This document shows, in pieces, positions 11,960 to 24,180 of a stretch of DNA of 64,000 bases; within the stretch, counting starts at the first letter, position 1; every line of letters begins with the position of its first letter. The position numbers and the translations under genes are program-made. The notes under the pieces are model-generated. The model had not been told where the DNA came from. It saw nothing but the letters and a program-made list of their open reading frames with translations, and ran no database searches. Origin of the DNA: Molanna angustata (lineage: Eukaryota > Arthropoda > Insecta > Trichoptera > Molannidae); NCBI GenBank assembly GCA_963576475.1, contig OY754989.1, positions 24,628,031 through 24,692,030 on the forward strand, in the 5' to 3' direction.

Positions 11960-12300
11960 AAAACATGTATGTCAAGTTAGGATCAGTACTTTTTCCTACC
12001 CCGAATATGAAAACAACATGATGGTATGTATGTATGTATGCAAGAGCGTCGCCAGCCCAAGACCCAGGGGGGGGCAATTTAACCCATTCATAGGCTATTC
12101 TCCGTATACCCTATAGTCTCTAGGTATATATCTCTAGGGGGGGGCAGCTGCCCGCCCTTGGCGACGCCCTTGTATGTATGTATGTTTGGAGATTAAGTAT
12201 CAAACTATTGAGTCCCCGTAGATATTGTGTAGTGTATACTGCCATACAAACTGTATAAAACGATGTTGTTACTAAATTCAATTTTTACAGAAATTGTTCG
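11960..12300 (+). repeat. Repeat family Y, partial copy with nested MITE
   Basis: Carries 'cctaccccgaatatgaaaac', a (tatg)n tract, then 'gattaagtatcaaactattg' and 'agtccccgtagatattgtg'. The same series appears in reverse at 21430-22085, 27330-28085 and 39655-40150. The (tatg)n tract is interrupted by the MITE at 12041-12172. Confidence 0.75.
12041..12172. mobile_element. 132-bp MITE inserted in a (tatg)n tract
   Basis: The ends are CAAGAGCGTCGCC on the left and, reversed, CAAGGGCGTCGCC on the right, with G-runs just inside both ends. It splits a tatgtatgtatg tract, so an 8-bp hAT-type duplication is compatible but cannot be proved inside a microsatellite. Family Y copies elsewhere lack this insert. 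Confidence 0.75.
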
Positions 12301-13569
12301 AATCGAACACGATATTATGTACCTTTTATAATTTTTTAAATTATTTATTTACTCAGAATATGAATTTATATCATATATAATAGTTATTTATTTATTTTTT
12401 CATACATAAAAACACATATGATGATAAAAATATATAGAATAAGAAAAAAAAAACAATTAGGTACCTATACATTTGGCAAAAAGAAAAAAAATATTTAAGT
12501 ACCTAAACAGCCAAACAATAAATTCAATAAAAAAAGTAATAACATATAAAAGAAAACAAGAAAAAGCATAAAAAACACATGGACTCAAAATAAACTAAAA
12601 AAAATGTAGGAGAGTCTTACACGACCAATCGCTGCTGCATAAAATTTTGAACAATTCCATATACTCGCCTGTACTTGTCAACCTAGTAGGTATCCATGTT
12701 CCCTGGTAGAATGGATCGTAGACCTTAATTACTTCATATTCCAACAAGTAGAACAAATATCAGGAAAAATTCAACAATTACACGAATATGCAGCCAATAT
12801 AACAATACATTCTCAGCTGAGATAGACATATTCAACGCGAAATATTACAGATCTAGACATGATGTTCTGAAGGTGATGCGCAACCAATATCCCTCTATCC
12901 TGCATGTCCTCCTAGTCTCTCTTCTCTCATTTCTCTTTCCTTCCCTAGTTGTTGTATATGTGTGTATATATGTATGTGTACTTATGTATGTATGTGTGTG
13001 TGTATGAGGGTGTGTATGAATGTGTGTGCATGAATTATTTTTGTCTTGTAAACTGTTATTTGTTTTAATATTATGTTGATGGAATGCTTTTTTTGGCTCT
13101 AACAATGTAAAAATTATTTTGTATCATTAAACTGTAAATGAGCTGTAGCTTCCCAAAGAAAATAAATAAATAAATAAACCAAAACATTAAACATAAAAGT
13201 ATTATGAATACAAAAAAAAATAACAGTAAAAGCAGTGTCATGTAAATTATAAATAAACAAAAAAGATATACAAAAAAATAAACATTTTAAAAATCGAAAA
13301 TATACAAATCCGCACTGACAATATCACAAGTCGTTTCTCTCATTAAAATATGTGCATATCGTCCGTTTGTTTATATGTTTGGACAACATAAAAATGTCAC
13401 CTAAATGAGAGTATTTAGGATATAAAGGGGGGAGAGTATTCATTCCCAATAATATGGAGACGGCTAACTAGCGAGTGATATTCTGTCTGTATGCTTGTAT
13501 TGTTGTAATGAAATATGATAATTAAGAACGTCGTGCTGGATATAATTTGTCCTAAAATTGTATATTCGA
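12301..13569 (+). other. AT-rich DNA with a LINE 3' UTR
   Basis: From about 12640 to 13180 the sequence resembles a retroelement 3' UTR: a pyrimidine-rich segment (ctctcttctctcatttctct near 12915), TG-rich microsatellite, then 'agctgtagcttcccaaagaa' and an (aata)n end at 13161-13180. The remaining parts are A/T-rich and without recognisable features. Confidence 0.5.
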
Positions 13570-13660
13570 TGTGTTTATGGCAGGTCAGGATAGCATTGGC
13601 ATGACCATGTGAAAAATATTGCGACAGATGGAAAAGTATTTTTTAGAGGACATATAAACT
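13570..13660 (+). mobile_element. RTE-like LINE, highly decayed fragment
   Basis: The segment 'ggcatgaccatgtgaaaaat' followed by '...gacagatggaaaa' aligns with the RPRKxWHDHVNxILKDG part of the RTE-like copies. It is too decayed to translate. Confidence 0.5.
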
Positions 13661-14142
13661 TAAACCTATTGGGACATATTATACCCCAATATTAATTTAA
13701 ATATGAATTTAAATTTCTCTAGTATGTTTATCAGTGCGTCCAATTCTGTAACATTTTGAACAAAAATAGAAACGTTCTAAAATATAAGAATTAAGGTCTT
13801 TTGAAGTTAATTTAGTATTCTGTGAGTGACTTTGTTCCTACAACAAAAATATAAAAATTAATGCACCGTAGATATAATATTCAAATATTATATTTACGGT
13901 GTTTGTTTGCGTAATGTTTATACATATATGTCATGTAGCTGTGATGTTACCTAACCTAACCTTACATTTCGATTGATCTGCACTAATATTCTTTACATAG
14001 GTTTGATGATATATAAAACAAAGAAAATTACATATTAATACAAATTATAAAAAAAAAATCTTATGATCGCAGAGTAGCCATAGCAGATTTAAACTATTAC
14101 TGCCTCAGAACCAAAAAAATGTAATTAGGTAAAAATCAAATT

Positions 14143-15063
14143 GTGATTTTGATACCATTGGAAATATATTATATTGTGTACTTCAATATTGCTGTGAGGC
14201 ACCGGCTTATAAAAGTGATTCCATTGTATCAAGCAAAGATAATTATTAATATAAATTATATTGTGTACTTCAATTGCTGTGAGGCACCGACTTATAAAAG
14301 TGATTCCATGGTATCAAGCAAGCATAATTATTAATAGAAATTATATTGTGTACTTTAATTGCTGTGAAGCACCGGCTTATGATAGTGAATCAATGGTATC
14401 AAGCAAATATAATTATTAATAGAAATTATATTGTGTACTTTAATTGCTGTGAAGCACCGGCTTATGATAGTGAATCAATGGTATCAAGCAAATATAATTA
14501 TTAATAGAAATTATATTGTGTACTTTAATTGCTTTGAAGCACCGGCTTATGATAGTGAATCAATGGTATCAAGCAAATATAATTATTAATAGAAATTATA
14601 TTGTGTACTTTAATTGCTTTGAAGCACCGGCTTATGATAGTGAATCAATGGTATCAAGCAAATATAATTATTAATAGAAATTATATTGTGTACTTTAATT
14701 GCTGTGAAGCACCGGCTTATGATAGTGAATCAATGGTATCAAGCAAATATAATTATTAATAGAAATTATATTGTGAACTTTAATTGCTGTGAAGCACCGG
14801 CTTATTTATTTATTTATTTATTTATTTATGATAGTGATTCCATTGTATCAAGCAAAGATAATTATTAATAGAAATTATATTGTGTACTTCAATTGCTGTG
14901 AGGCACCGGCACATTAAAGTGATTCCGTTGTCTCAAGCAAAGATATTTTTTATAGAAATTATATTGTGTACTTTAATTGCTTTGAATCACCAGCTTATAA
15001 AAGTGATTCCATGGTATCAAGCTAACATAATTATTAATAGAAATCATATTGTGTACTTTAATT
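14143..15063 (+). repeat. 85-bp tandem array derived from a transposon end
   Basis: About eleven units with an 85-bp period (for example ttatattgtg at 14341, 14426, 14511, 14596). Each unit contains 'gctgtgaagcaccggcttat' followed by 'gatagtgaat', which is the terminal sequence of the element that begins at 15064. One unit near 14804-14830 carries an inserted (ttta)n tract. Central units are nearly identical, while edge units diverge, as expected for arrays homogenised by unequal exchange. Confidence 0.9.
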
Positions 15064-15932
15064 GCTGTGAGGCACCGGCTTATAATAGTGATTCCACTCT
15101 TTTCTTTTGTCGTTTTTGGATGTCCCGTAATAACCGAGTACCTATATGAAATTATAACAGGCAACAATAGCATCTCACATAGTTCAGCAAAGAGGTTCAT
15201 CACCTACTTAATAGACATTATTTCTACATATTATAAGACAACTTTGTCAAACTGAGACACAGAAAATGGTATTTGTATTTGCCCAGACAAATAGATTAAA
15301 ATGGTTTCAAAACACGTACGTACTTGTTTTTGTTATTGTTAGCATGTCATCAAAACTAAACACGCAACATATTATAGTAGATAGGTACTTGTTAATTTCT
15401 CTCTTCATGCCAAGTCAGAATGATGTGGCGAAATGTATTTATTCAAGGGACAAATACAGTCTTATAAATTATACAAAATTATTAACGAAAGTGTTATAAA
15501 ACGAGTGGGTTGTTGGCCAACGCTAAACTCCTCACTAACAAGTCACTTCACAATTTATTCAATTTTTTAAATTCAAATGGGTTTATTTTATTTTTATTTT
15601 ATTTAGAGGACAACATACAGGATATAATAAATTATATAAAATTCATTCATACCATCACGGCATATCCCACAATGTGGGGTAACCAGCGGAAGGTGTGCGG
15701 GTGTGCATTGCCTTATAAAAGGGAGCACAACATATCTGTGTATACCCACACACCAGTCTCGTCTCACCTAAAAAGGCACTACATTCAGAATGTGTGATGG
15801 TGAACCTCATTGCTGAATTATGTGAGATGTTATTGTTGCCTGTTGTATTTTCTATTACCCGGCTCTTACGGGACACTCGAAAACAATAATAGAAAAGAGT
15901 GGAAGCACTATTCTAAGCCGGTGCCTCACAGC
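15064..15932. mobile_element. Element W with long terminal inverted repeats
   Basis: The left end 'gctgtgaggcaccggcttat' and the reversed right end 'gctgtgaggcaccggcttag' match, and the inverted similarity extends past gtcccgtaa and on through 'aacaggcaacaata'. The interior right half includes 'ttataaaagggagcacaaca' and 'gcacaccttccgctgg'-like sequence (reverse strand). Other partial copies are at 22203-22695, 24020-24070, 47075-47166 and 61150-61335. No transposase was found; superfamily unknown. Confidence 0.7.
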
Positions 15933-17175
15933 TAAAATAAAGATGATTTGATTAATAATAAAGCCAATTACAGGTTGTCACTGAAGTTATTGTAGTATAT
16001 TAAGATACATTAGGAATGGTTACATATTATGGTGAGATATTGTGTGAATTATGTGTGAAATTGTATATATAAATGTGTGCAGTATATTTAAGTGTTAAAT
16101 TTGATTATGAGGATGAAATTTTAAGTTTTTTTTTGGTTTGTTATATTATTTTTGATTCAAATATGTTGTAATGAAAACTCAATAATTCTTCGATGCTATT
16201 CTGGAAAAAATAAACGCAATATCATATTGGGTGTGAATGAATGATTTTCATATTTACCACAAACAAAATGTAACTGACCGCATTTTGTCATAACTGTGGG
16301 TCTATTTTGGATTAAGTATTAGAGATAGATACTTGTCCATAGATGATAGCGGCTAAGTATAAGTACCTACCTACATAAGTATCTACTTCTAGTTGAACTA
16401 TTTTTATCTGCCCTATAGCCCCTATACATACATACATACATTCATACAATGTATATTTTAAGAGCACCAAGAAGAGAAGTCATTGCACAACAAGGTATCT
16501 CCAAACTAAATATACAAGACGCAACTGGATGAATACATACCTATATACTTGACGAATATAATTGTAAACGCACGTGGTTTCAATGTACATATATACTTAT
16601 GTAATTTAGAGAGCATTTAGCGCTGAATCCAGTGACTGAAATCATGATATATATAAATCCGCCTAATACACTATGAAGTTATATGCGAAATGAAATTAAG
16701 TGCGAAATAAAATTGTTATTGTTAGTTAGGTATATACAAATTTAAAGTGTACGCATGAGTTTTTGTTATTGTTAGTTTGGTGTATACAAATTTAAATTTT
16801 ACGTATGAGTTTTGTTATTGTTAGTTAAGTATACCTATATAAATTTAAAGTGAACGTATGATTTCAGTTATTGTTAGGTATATAAAGTTATTGGTCACCT
16901 ACTTTTGTCATAGTTTAATGACATATTCAATATACATATGCATACAACTCATATTTTATTTGTAATAGCCCTCACAATATGTGTTGATTGACCATGAAAT
17001 TTAGCAACTTACACACAGATGGTTCGGTTTTCACTGTCGTGCGTCAGGGGTACTTAACCATTTATTTATTTATTATTATTTATCGTATGGTACTAGTGAA
17101 TCAAATGTTTAAAATCAAAATGAACAAAACACAGCAATGACAGCAAACAAATACAAAAGAGCACGATAAAAGATT
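15933..17175. other. AT-rich DNA with a short local repeat
   Basis: No gene is seen. At 16700-16880 'gttattgttagttaggtata' recurs three to four times with about 70-bp spacing. A fragment at 16180-16220 resembles family A. 16635-16685 repeats the motif at 3236-3300. Confidence 0.45.
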
Positions 17176-18025
17176 TTCTTGTCTATCAGAGCTATGGAGG
17201 ATTGTTTGAAGCTCCAGTGTGATATTGATAACTTGTCAAAGTGGTCAATCACTAATAAATTGTTGTTCAATATTAAAAAATGTGTCGTCATGAGCTACAG
17301 TCGCTCGACAAACCCTATATTATTCAACTATTTGATGGACGGTACCACGCTAGCACGAAAAGTCACATTTAAGGACTTGGGGGTGATGTATGATGCTAAG
17401 TTGACCTTCGCTGACCACATCACCAACCTGACATCCAAATGTGGACAGTTGCTAGGCCTGACTTTTCGCCTGGGAAAATATTTTACAAATCCGGAGGCGC
17501 TAAAGAGTATATTCAACTGTATGGTGCGTACCAAGCTGGAATTTGGTAGTGTTGTTTGGGCACCATGCCGGAAGAAATACTCCGAAATGCTGGAACAGAT
17601 CCAGAAAAAGTTTTTAAGGTACCTTTACATGCGTACGCACGGAGTGTACCCAACTTACATGCATCACCCTGATCTCCTTGAGGCCTGTGCCTATCAGAGT
17701 CTCGAAAAAAGGCGAGATAATTCGTTACTTCTGGTGGGTTACAAGGTTGTAAATAATATCATTGACTGCCCAATTTTGCTTGAGCACCTAGGCCTTTACG
17801 CTCCCCCGAACTACATGAGAGGTAGAGGACACCACTTATTTAATTTACCTGCCGCTCGAACAGACGTGGTTGCTCGTAACACTCTCGTACGAATGTCTGT
17901 TCTATTAAATGATTTACCTGTTGAAGCTGACGTCTTCTTCTGGGGCGTTCAGCGATTTAAAAAATATATTAAATAAAATAACGAACAGGTGTCGCACTGT
18001 AACTGGCGTAAAGCTGTCGTGCGAG

Positions 18026-18097
<72 letters not shown>
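17176..18097 (+). mobile_element. Jockey/CR1-group LINE, 5'-truncated, 72-A tail
   Basis: An open frame to 17976 encodes the reverse-transcriptase thumb and C-terminal region: MEDCLKLQCDIDNLSKWS..., LFNIKKCVVMSYSR, FKDLGVMYDAKLTF, a middle MVRTKLEFGSVVWAP and a final LLNDLPVEADVFF. The order fits Jockey/CR1-group polyproteins, of which only about the last third remains. A short 3' UTR is followed by an uninterrupted run of 72 A (18026-18097). The open frame and the intact homopolymer suggest a recent insertion. No target duplication could be matched between 17150-17180 and the bases after 18097. Confidence 0.85.
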
Positions 18098-18100
<3 letters not shown>

Positions 18101-18172
18101 GTCAATCACACATTCACGTTTATTAATTTTTATAACCATTTATAAAAATAAATTATTAATATTAATTAAAAG

Positions 18173-18850
18173 CTTTTACAAATAGTCCAAAACACCATTG
18201 TTAAAATCATCATTAAGAAACCTTTTGATTATCCAACAAACCAACTTTATCTTGATTTTTATGTTCTCAACATAAATTCACTTTTTAAAAGAGCCTCTCT
18301 TTACCAGATATTTAAAGATCATTTCATAAGAAATTTATATCCAACCTCCAATTCAAGAAAACATCCAAGAAGAAAGACAAACCTTGATATACCATTATTA
18401 AAAACGACTACCGGCCATCTCCATTATACATACCAAGGTATTAAATGGTTTAATGAGCTGACCGGTAAATATAAATTAAATACAACTGATTTTGAAAGCT
18501 ATAAAAATGCTGTTAAGTCTCTTTTTATTTTATAACTTCTTAATAGAATTGTTTAATATTTAATGTATTTTAATTGCATGTTTTTTTTATGTTCTGTATT
18601 TTAATTGCATGTTTTTTTTCTGTTCTTTATTTTTCTTTGATATTGTGTACATTATTAATTTTTGATGAATTATGATAATGAAGATTAATTTTTAGTTTAT
18701 ATAGGAATCCCACCCAAACCACGAGTATAAGCTCTTTTTGGGGGGTAATATGAATAAAATATTTTTTGTGTATGCTATTATAAGTATTGTAAAATTGTTA
18801 TATTTTATTTCTATATATATAAATAAATAAATAAATAATAATAAATAAAT
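18173..18850 (+). mobile_element. CR1-like LINE, 3' end (no ATG)
   Basis: A frame open from 18173 to the stop at 18533-18535 (120 codons, no ATG) reads LLQIVQNTIVKIIIKKPFDY..., LDFYVLNINSLFKRASLYQI... and YTYQGIKWFNELTGKYKLNT.... This is the typical end of a CR1/Jockey-type reverse transcriptase. The 3' UTR contains 'cccacccaaaccacgagtat' and ends in an (aata)n tract near 18824-18850. It lies directly behind the poly-A tail of the previous LINE and belongs to a different family. Confidence 0.8.
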
Positions 18851-18894
18851 AATACACAAATTCTGTGGCTGGGTTGTTTCAACAAAAGTATCGG

Positions 18895-19018
18895 TTGCGT
18901 ATAAACAAACATTGGATTTTTTCCCTACCGGGAGTCAATGATATTTTTATTGACAATAACATCTCAATATTTCAACTTAATCTCTATTGGGATGTTAAAA
19001 ATTTGTCAAAAAAAATAA
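18895..19018. repeat. Foldback family F, outer arm
   Basis: 'aaacattggattttttccct' with 'gggagtcaatgatattttta' and 'atctctattgggatg' match the left arm of the foldback element at 56340-56800 and, reversed, 48440-48530. Confidence 0.6.
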
Positions 19019-19019
19019 T

Positions 19020-19160
19020 ATTTGAGTCTCATCTGCATACTTAAATATGTGACCAAAGTCCAAATGAATGCATAATTATATAAATTTCAGATGTAGGTAT
19101 AATATATAGAGTTAACAGTATAGGACCTAGTATAGAACCCTGTGGAACACCTGTTTCGAC
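19020..19160 (-). pseudogene. LINE reverse-transcriptase core fragment
   Basis: Minus-strand translation of 19114-19152 gives GVPQGSILGPILL, the conserved motif preceding the catalytic YxDD box in CR1/Jockey reverse transcriptases. Downstream on the same strand a decayed YADET appears, probably the YADD box, after frameshifts. It is a short relic; no complete domain remains. Confidence 0.7.
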
Positions 19161-19170
19161 TAAATAAAAT

Positions 19171-20135
19171 TAGGGATATATGATCGTTATATTTTATTGT
19201 TTGGTATATGTTTTCAACGACTTGGAAAAAGTACCTAATTGGTTTATTTTTGTATTCTAAAATAATCTTTAACTTGCTCGATAGAATTATTATTGATAGT
19301 CCACTGAGTCGAACACCTCACTCATATATATCCAATACGGCGATGAAAACCATATTTCTAAGCCATGTTTTGGAAACTTACGATATTAATCGTCTCACAG
19401 ATTCAGATTAAAAACATAATTAAAAATTATGTCTCCATTAAACTGTGTATCTTTTATGAAATTTACTTGGCTCCACACTACATTCAAGAACTGTGTCAAT
19501 AGAATGTTCCATCAGGGAGACAGCTAACATTGAGATGACCTGGATCACAGAGTACCAACTATTTATAACAATTGGACATAATCAATAAGGCGGCTTACTG
19601 TAGTCGTCTTTTCAGTGTGAATTGGCCCTTTAAAGTTGAATAAACTGCCCCCTCCACGTACGTAGAGCTCAGAGCATTGAAATGAAAGGTTAGGAGACAT
19701 CACGGAGACATGACATAAATAAATAAATATGGTCGAACTGCAATGCGCAGTATACGCATGCGTAGTCTGCGCCATCGACAATTTAAGTTCAAATTATAAT
19801 AATAATAATATATTAAAATACATACAGGAACTTATAGTTGTTGAACATGTAATTTATAATTTACAGTGTATAAAATAAAATATAATAGTTGTTGGGAAGT
19901 ACCATGTTTTTAGTTCCTCCAATAAATATTTGTCTATCTAACTAGGAGTAATTCCTGTTTTAAGTAAGGAAAATTTTATCACAATTTTAATAACAAGTCC
20001 ATTTCAAGCTACATGATTGTAGTATTGAAATAAAAAAACGAAGAATTATACTCATAGTAAGTAATGAAAAAAGTATCCCAATTAGAAAGCAATCAATAAA
20101 CAAATAAATAAGTTGATGACCTTAAGCAAATGACC
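19171..20135. other. AT-rich DNA, little recognised
   Basis: A short segment near 19379-19412 (atattaatcgtctcacagat) matches the body of SINE family C in the same orientation as 58905. Otherwise only AT-rich sequence and an (aat)n tract near 19796 are visible. Confidence 0.45.
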
Positions 20136-20833
20136 TTAAGGGGGGGATTGCTGCCAACGTACATATTTTTCAATTTGATATACCATCATTATTTCTTATC
20201 AAATCGTTTTGAAAACAAATAATTTAGATAGTTTGGGTATTATTGAAAAAATATATCTTTACTTTTTGATAATGTTCTGTATATTTTTTTTAAGGAAAAT
20301 AATGGTATACCCCGATTTTCAACGTTTATCTTATATTTTTAATAAAATATAAGGCGTAGTTCAACATATTTTTTTTAAATTAAAGAAGACAAAAATATCT
20401 AGAAAAATATGATGTGACGTTGTATTAATGCTTCAGTTTTAGTAAATAAACCATAGAAACATTTATTTTCCATTCAGCGCCATTGCGAAATAAAAGTTTT
20501 TTTGGTTTATTAACTTAACATGATGCATAATGCAACGTTACATCGTATTTTCCAGATATTTTGATCTTCTTTAATTTATAAAAAAAAAAATAATGCTCTA
20601 TTATTTATAGTTTTTTAGAAATTTAAGATAAATGTCAAAAATCGAGGTATGCTTATTATTTTCCTACAAGAATATATTATACAGTAGGTACATAATTAAA
20701 AAGTTAAGGTATATTTTTTTTATTAATATCCAAACTAAGTAGGTTATATTTTATTCAAAATGATTCGTTTTGTAGTAATGATGCAATATCAAATTGAAAA
20801 AAATAGGTACGTTGGCAGCAGTCGCCATCTTAA
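20136..20833. mobile_element. Palindromic TTAA-flanked MITE, copy 2
   Basis: A 690-bp element (20140-20829) bordered by TTAA on both sides (20136-20139, 20830-20833), collinear with the copy at 1989-2676 with scattered substitutions and small indels. The left end keeps the G-run; the right end has mutated to 'gcagtcgccatc'. Confidence 0.85.
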
Positions 20834-21429
20834 TTCTAAAATGTTAGATCTGTCCTATTTTTAGTTGAAAAAGTTACCGAATCGGACGTAATATATCACC
20901 ACTATTCATTACTACTTAGTGGAAAGTGAAGTAAAGATGAGCATATCGGCTCGTCGTCCAGCGATTAATCACGGGGCACGAGATATATGTGCACGAACAA
21001 GTGCGTATAATACATTGCACAACGCGCCACCGCATCCATTGACAGTTGCGCATATTACATACATAGATACTAGTATGTTTATTAGTATGTGGCGTGCTCT
21101 GCTATATCGGACTGGGCTAACCGAATGACTTTGCCAAGTTTATGTTGTATGTATATTATATGTAATATTATATTCGTCATACACTCAATACATACACAAC
21201 TTAGTATAAATACATAACTATATATGCACTGAAAAAAATATTATGACAGCCGAACTGGCCACCTGCGATTTAGCCAAACCTTTTTTATCAGTAATAAATA
21301 TTTATCTATTTATGACTGCACTGTTCGGCTGCGTGCACAAAATATTTGGTTGCACAAAACTAAATGTTTTGTGGTCACTATAGTTCGGTTAATTTTAACA
21401 CGATTTTTTTATAATATTAACAAAGTTAT
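20834..21429. other. Unassigned DNA
   Basis: Slightly less AT-rich than its surroundings around 20920-21130. An open frame there (20919-21128) has no recognisable motif or splice context. No RNA gene or repeat was recognised. Confidence 0.4.
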
Positions 21430-22085
21430 AGGCCAACAAAACTTTTATACTCAGAATTTTGCATTTTTGTTTCAATCAGGGGTTATCAACGTTTGAATTT
21501 TTACATATATCTCAAAAACCATAAAAGCTAGAACGCTGAAAATTGGTACCACAAATAGACAAATACATAATCTCGAATTTATTTTTTTTGTTGATATTTC
21601 AGAGTTTCTCAAAAACATTTTTTATAAAGAACAAAAAATATGAAAAAAAAAATTTAACTGCTTAGGTATATTTTCAGTTTTTAAAAATATCGAAAAAAGC
21701 CGAAACATCTCAACATCCCCAAATATAAACATTGTAGTAGTATTTTCATAATTTTTATGTCAAGTTTTATAAAAATTGAATTTAGTGATGACATCTTTTT
21801 ATACAATTTGTATGGCAGTATACATTACACAATATCTACGGGGACTCAATAGTTTGATACTTAATCTCCAAACATACATACATACATACCATCATGCTGT
21901 TTTCATATTCTAGGTAAGAAAAAAAGACTGACCTCATACTATCCTATCCTGACATACATACCTACATGTTTTATATAGAAAAATAAATATCTTATAATGT
22001 TTATAAATTTGTGGTAAAGTGTTTATTGTTTGGTACGTATTCTTCAATTATACATACTATCGCCATCGACAGTTGGATCTCATGT
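21430..22085 (-). repeat. Repeat family Y, long copy
   Basis: Reverse-oriented copy running from 'aaaccataaaagctagaacg' through 'ctacggggactcaatagttt', the (cata)n tract, 'taccatcatgctgttttcat' and 'atcgccatcgacagttggat'. It is collinear with 27330-28085 and serves as the empty-site reference for the SINE in that copy. Confidence 0.8.
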
Positions 22086-22202
22086 GTTACATGTAACTAG
22101 TTTTATAAGCAGCGTGTCCGACAAGCCTATGTTATATAACAAACTATACATGCCACATAGTATATTATAGTACGTATTTATTTTTTTAATCTCCACTGCA
22201 AT

Positions 22203-22695
22203 AAATACATTATATCGCGGCATATCTAACATTGTGTGGTTACCAGCGACAGGTATGCGGGTGTGCATAACCTTATAAAAGGAAGCACGACACATACTTG
22301 TATGTCCACACACCAGTCTCGTCTTACTTAAAAAGGCACTACATCCAACAGAATGTGTGATGGTGAATCTCGTTACTGAACTATGTGAGATGTTATTGTT
22401 GCCTGTTATATTTTTTTAAATGAATATGTCCTTGTTAAATAAGTACCTACATATACATCTTCCTACGTTCCCTAAAATTAGCATAAATGCTTGTGCTATA
22501 GGTGAACGAAATCGGTCGAGGCAGGATTCGAACTCGCGACCACTGGATTACTAACCCAATGCGCTACCGCTCTGCCATCGACCCATTTGAAATATATTCT
22601 CGATTACCCGCCTCTTACTGGAAACCCGAAAACTATGATAATAGAAAATAGTGGAAGCACTATTCTCTCACACTAATAATACCTAATTATACAAT
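22203..22695. mobile_element. Element W, right-hand part, with a nested SINE
   Basis: Contains 'ttataaaaggaagcacgaca', 'ccagtctcgtcttacttaaa', 'gagatgttattgttgcctgt' and, after the SINE, 'attacccgcctcttactgga' and 'agtggaagcactattct'. The order is the same as at 15650-15915. The SINE at 22411-22588 splits it. Confidence 0.7.
22411..22588 (-). mobile_element. tRNA-derived SINE, family A
   Basis: On the minus strand the head reads gggtcgatggcagagcggt (A-box-like) and further on ggtcgcgagttcgaatcc (B-box-like), followed by a body with 'gatttcgttcacctatagca' and a poly-A tail, seen here as the T-run at 22411. Related copies lie at 27845-28026, 43744-43838 and, head only and opposite in strand, 24181-24255. 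Confidence 0.8.
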
Positions 22696-22975
22696 GTGAA
22701 AAATATAAAAATACACTTGTATCGTGTTAATGGTGGGCGGTATGGAATAGTGGTCACGTCACGCTAAGCACCGGACTAAATGAATTTCATATTATTTACA
22801 AAGATGAATTAGGTAAGTAAGTTTAGTATAAAACTCATCTCTGAATACCGCGAAACACATACAATATTTAATTATACACGATGACGGTAATTTTAGTCAT
22901 TATTATTTTTACTTTCGGACATAAACGTGACATATACTTATATTAAATAAATGTAATATGTACTTATTCAGCCTT

Positions 22976-23221
22976 GTATATAAGGCTGATAAAAGAGGAA
23001 TGAAAAGTAGAGGTCGGCCAAGAAAGAGTTGGCACGATCACATAAATGGGATTTTGAAAGATGGTGATGTTAGAAGTAAGAATAATAGAAGAGCGTGTAT
23101 GAGACGATGTATGGACGTGAATGAAGCGAGGAATGTATGTCAAGAGAGAGGAGTCTGGCGTTCGGTTCTCTCTGCCTACCCCAAATAGGGAAATGGCGTG
23201 ATGGTATGGTATGGTATGGTA
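22976..23221 (+). mobile_element. RTE-like LINE, 3' fragment
   Basis: The frame reads YKADKRGMKSRGRPRKSWHD..., GILKDGDVRSKNNRRACMRR... and ends ERGVWRSVLSAYPK*. The tail is (atggt)n. The sequence is nearly identical to the end of the copy at 44453-44940, so both come from one young subfamily. Confidence 0.85.
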
Positions 23222-23945
23222 ATATGTACTTATATAAAATATTGATATAACAGTTAACATAAATAATGTGAAATGTACTTTTTTATTATGTAACAGTTTA
23301 AATGAATTGTAACATGTACTTATATTTATGTAACAGTTTACATAAATGTGATATGTATCTACTTATATTGTTCATTTATGTGACTTGTAGATATTGTTCA
23401 TTATGTGACTTGTAGATTATAGACCTACTTATATTTATTAACAGTTTACATAAATGTCATACAATCTTATATTAATGTAACAGTTTACATAAATGTCACA
23501 TATAGATAAGTACTTATATTAATGTAACAGTTTACATAAATGTGATATGTGCTTATATTTATGTAACACTCTACATAAATGTGACATTTAGATACTTATA
23601 TTTATGTAACAGTTTACATAAATGTCATATACTAATGTATGTAACAGCTTACATAAATGTGTTATATGGTAACTTATATTCATGTAACAGCTTACATAAA
23701 TGTGTTATGTACTAACTTAGGTATATTTATGTAACAGTTTACGTAAATGTGAGAGGTAGGTACTTATATTGTACATTTATGTGGCATGTAAATACTTATA
23801 TTTATTAACAGTTTACATAAATGTCATATATACTAATATGTATGTAACAGCTTACATAAATATGACATGTACCTACTTATATTTATGTATCAGATAACAT
23901 AAATGTGATATGTACTTACCTATATTTACATATGTGACAGTTTAC
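23222..23945 (+). repeat. Degenerate tandem array, about 40-55 bp unit
   Basis: 'aacagtttacataaatgt' recurs about fifteen times, separated by variable 'gatatgtacttatatttatg'-type spacers. It starts immediately behind the RTE tail at 23221. It is non-coding. Confidence 0.8.
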
Positions 23946-24180
23946 AGAACTGTCACACAAAGTTCTGTCTACGATAATAATATTTGTTTTATTGTCAAGG
24001 ATTTCATTTATTTGTTTTAAGGTACCGGTTCAAAATGGTGCTTCCATTATTTTCTATTATCGTAGTTTATATTTGAGAATTACGTTGCTAGTATTGGTTT
24101 TAAGCGGTTGCTTTATAGCAATAAATTCCTAGTCAATCTTCCTGTTGTTGTCGTTATGAAATATAATAAAATAAGTTAGA

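Noticed and set aside
17909..18145. Poly-Lys and poly-Phe frames
   Set aside because: Created by the 72-A tail of the LINE.
20919..21128. 69-codon frame in a GC-richer patch
   Set aside because: No motif, no matching splice phases, short; insufficient to call an exon.
22411..22588. Possible tRNA gene (A and B boxes)
   Set aside because: No complete cloverleaf, multiple similar copies with long non-tRNA bodies and A-rich tails; it is a SINE. The same holds for 395-502, 39775-39988 and 58792-59030.
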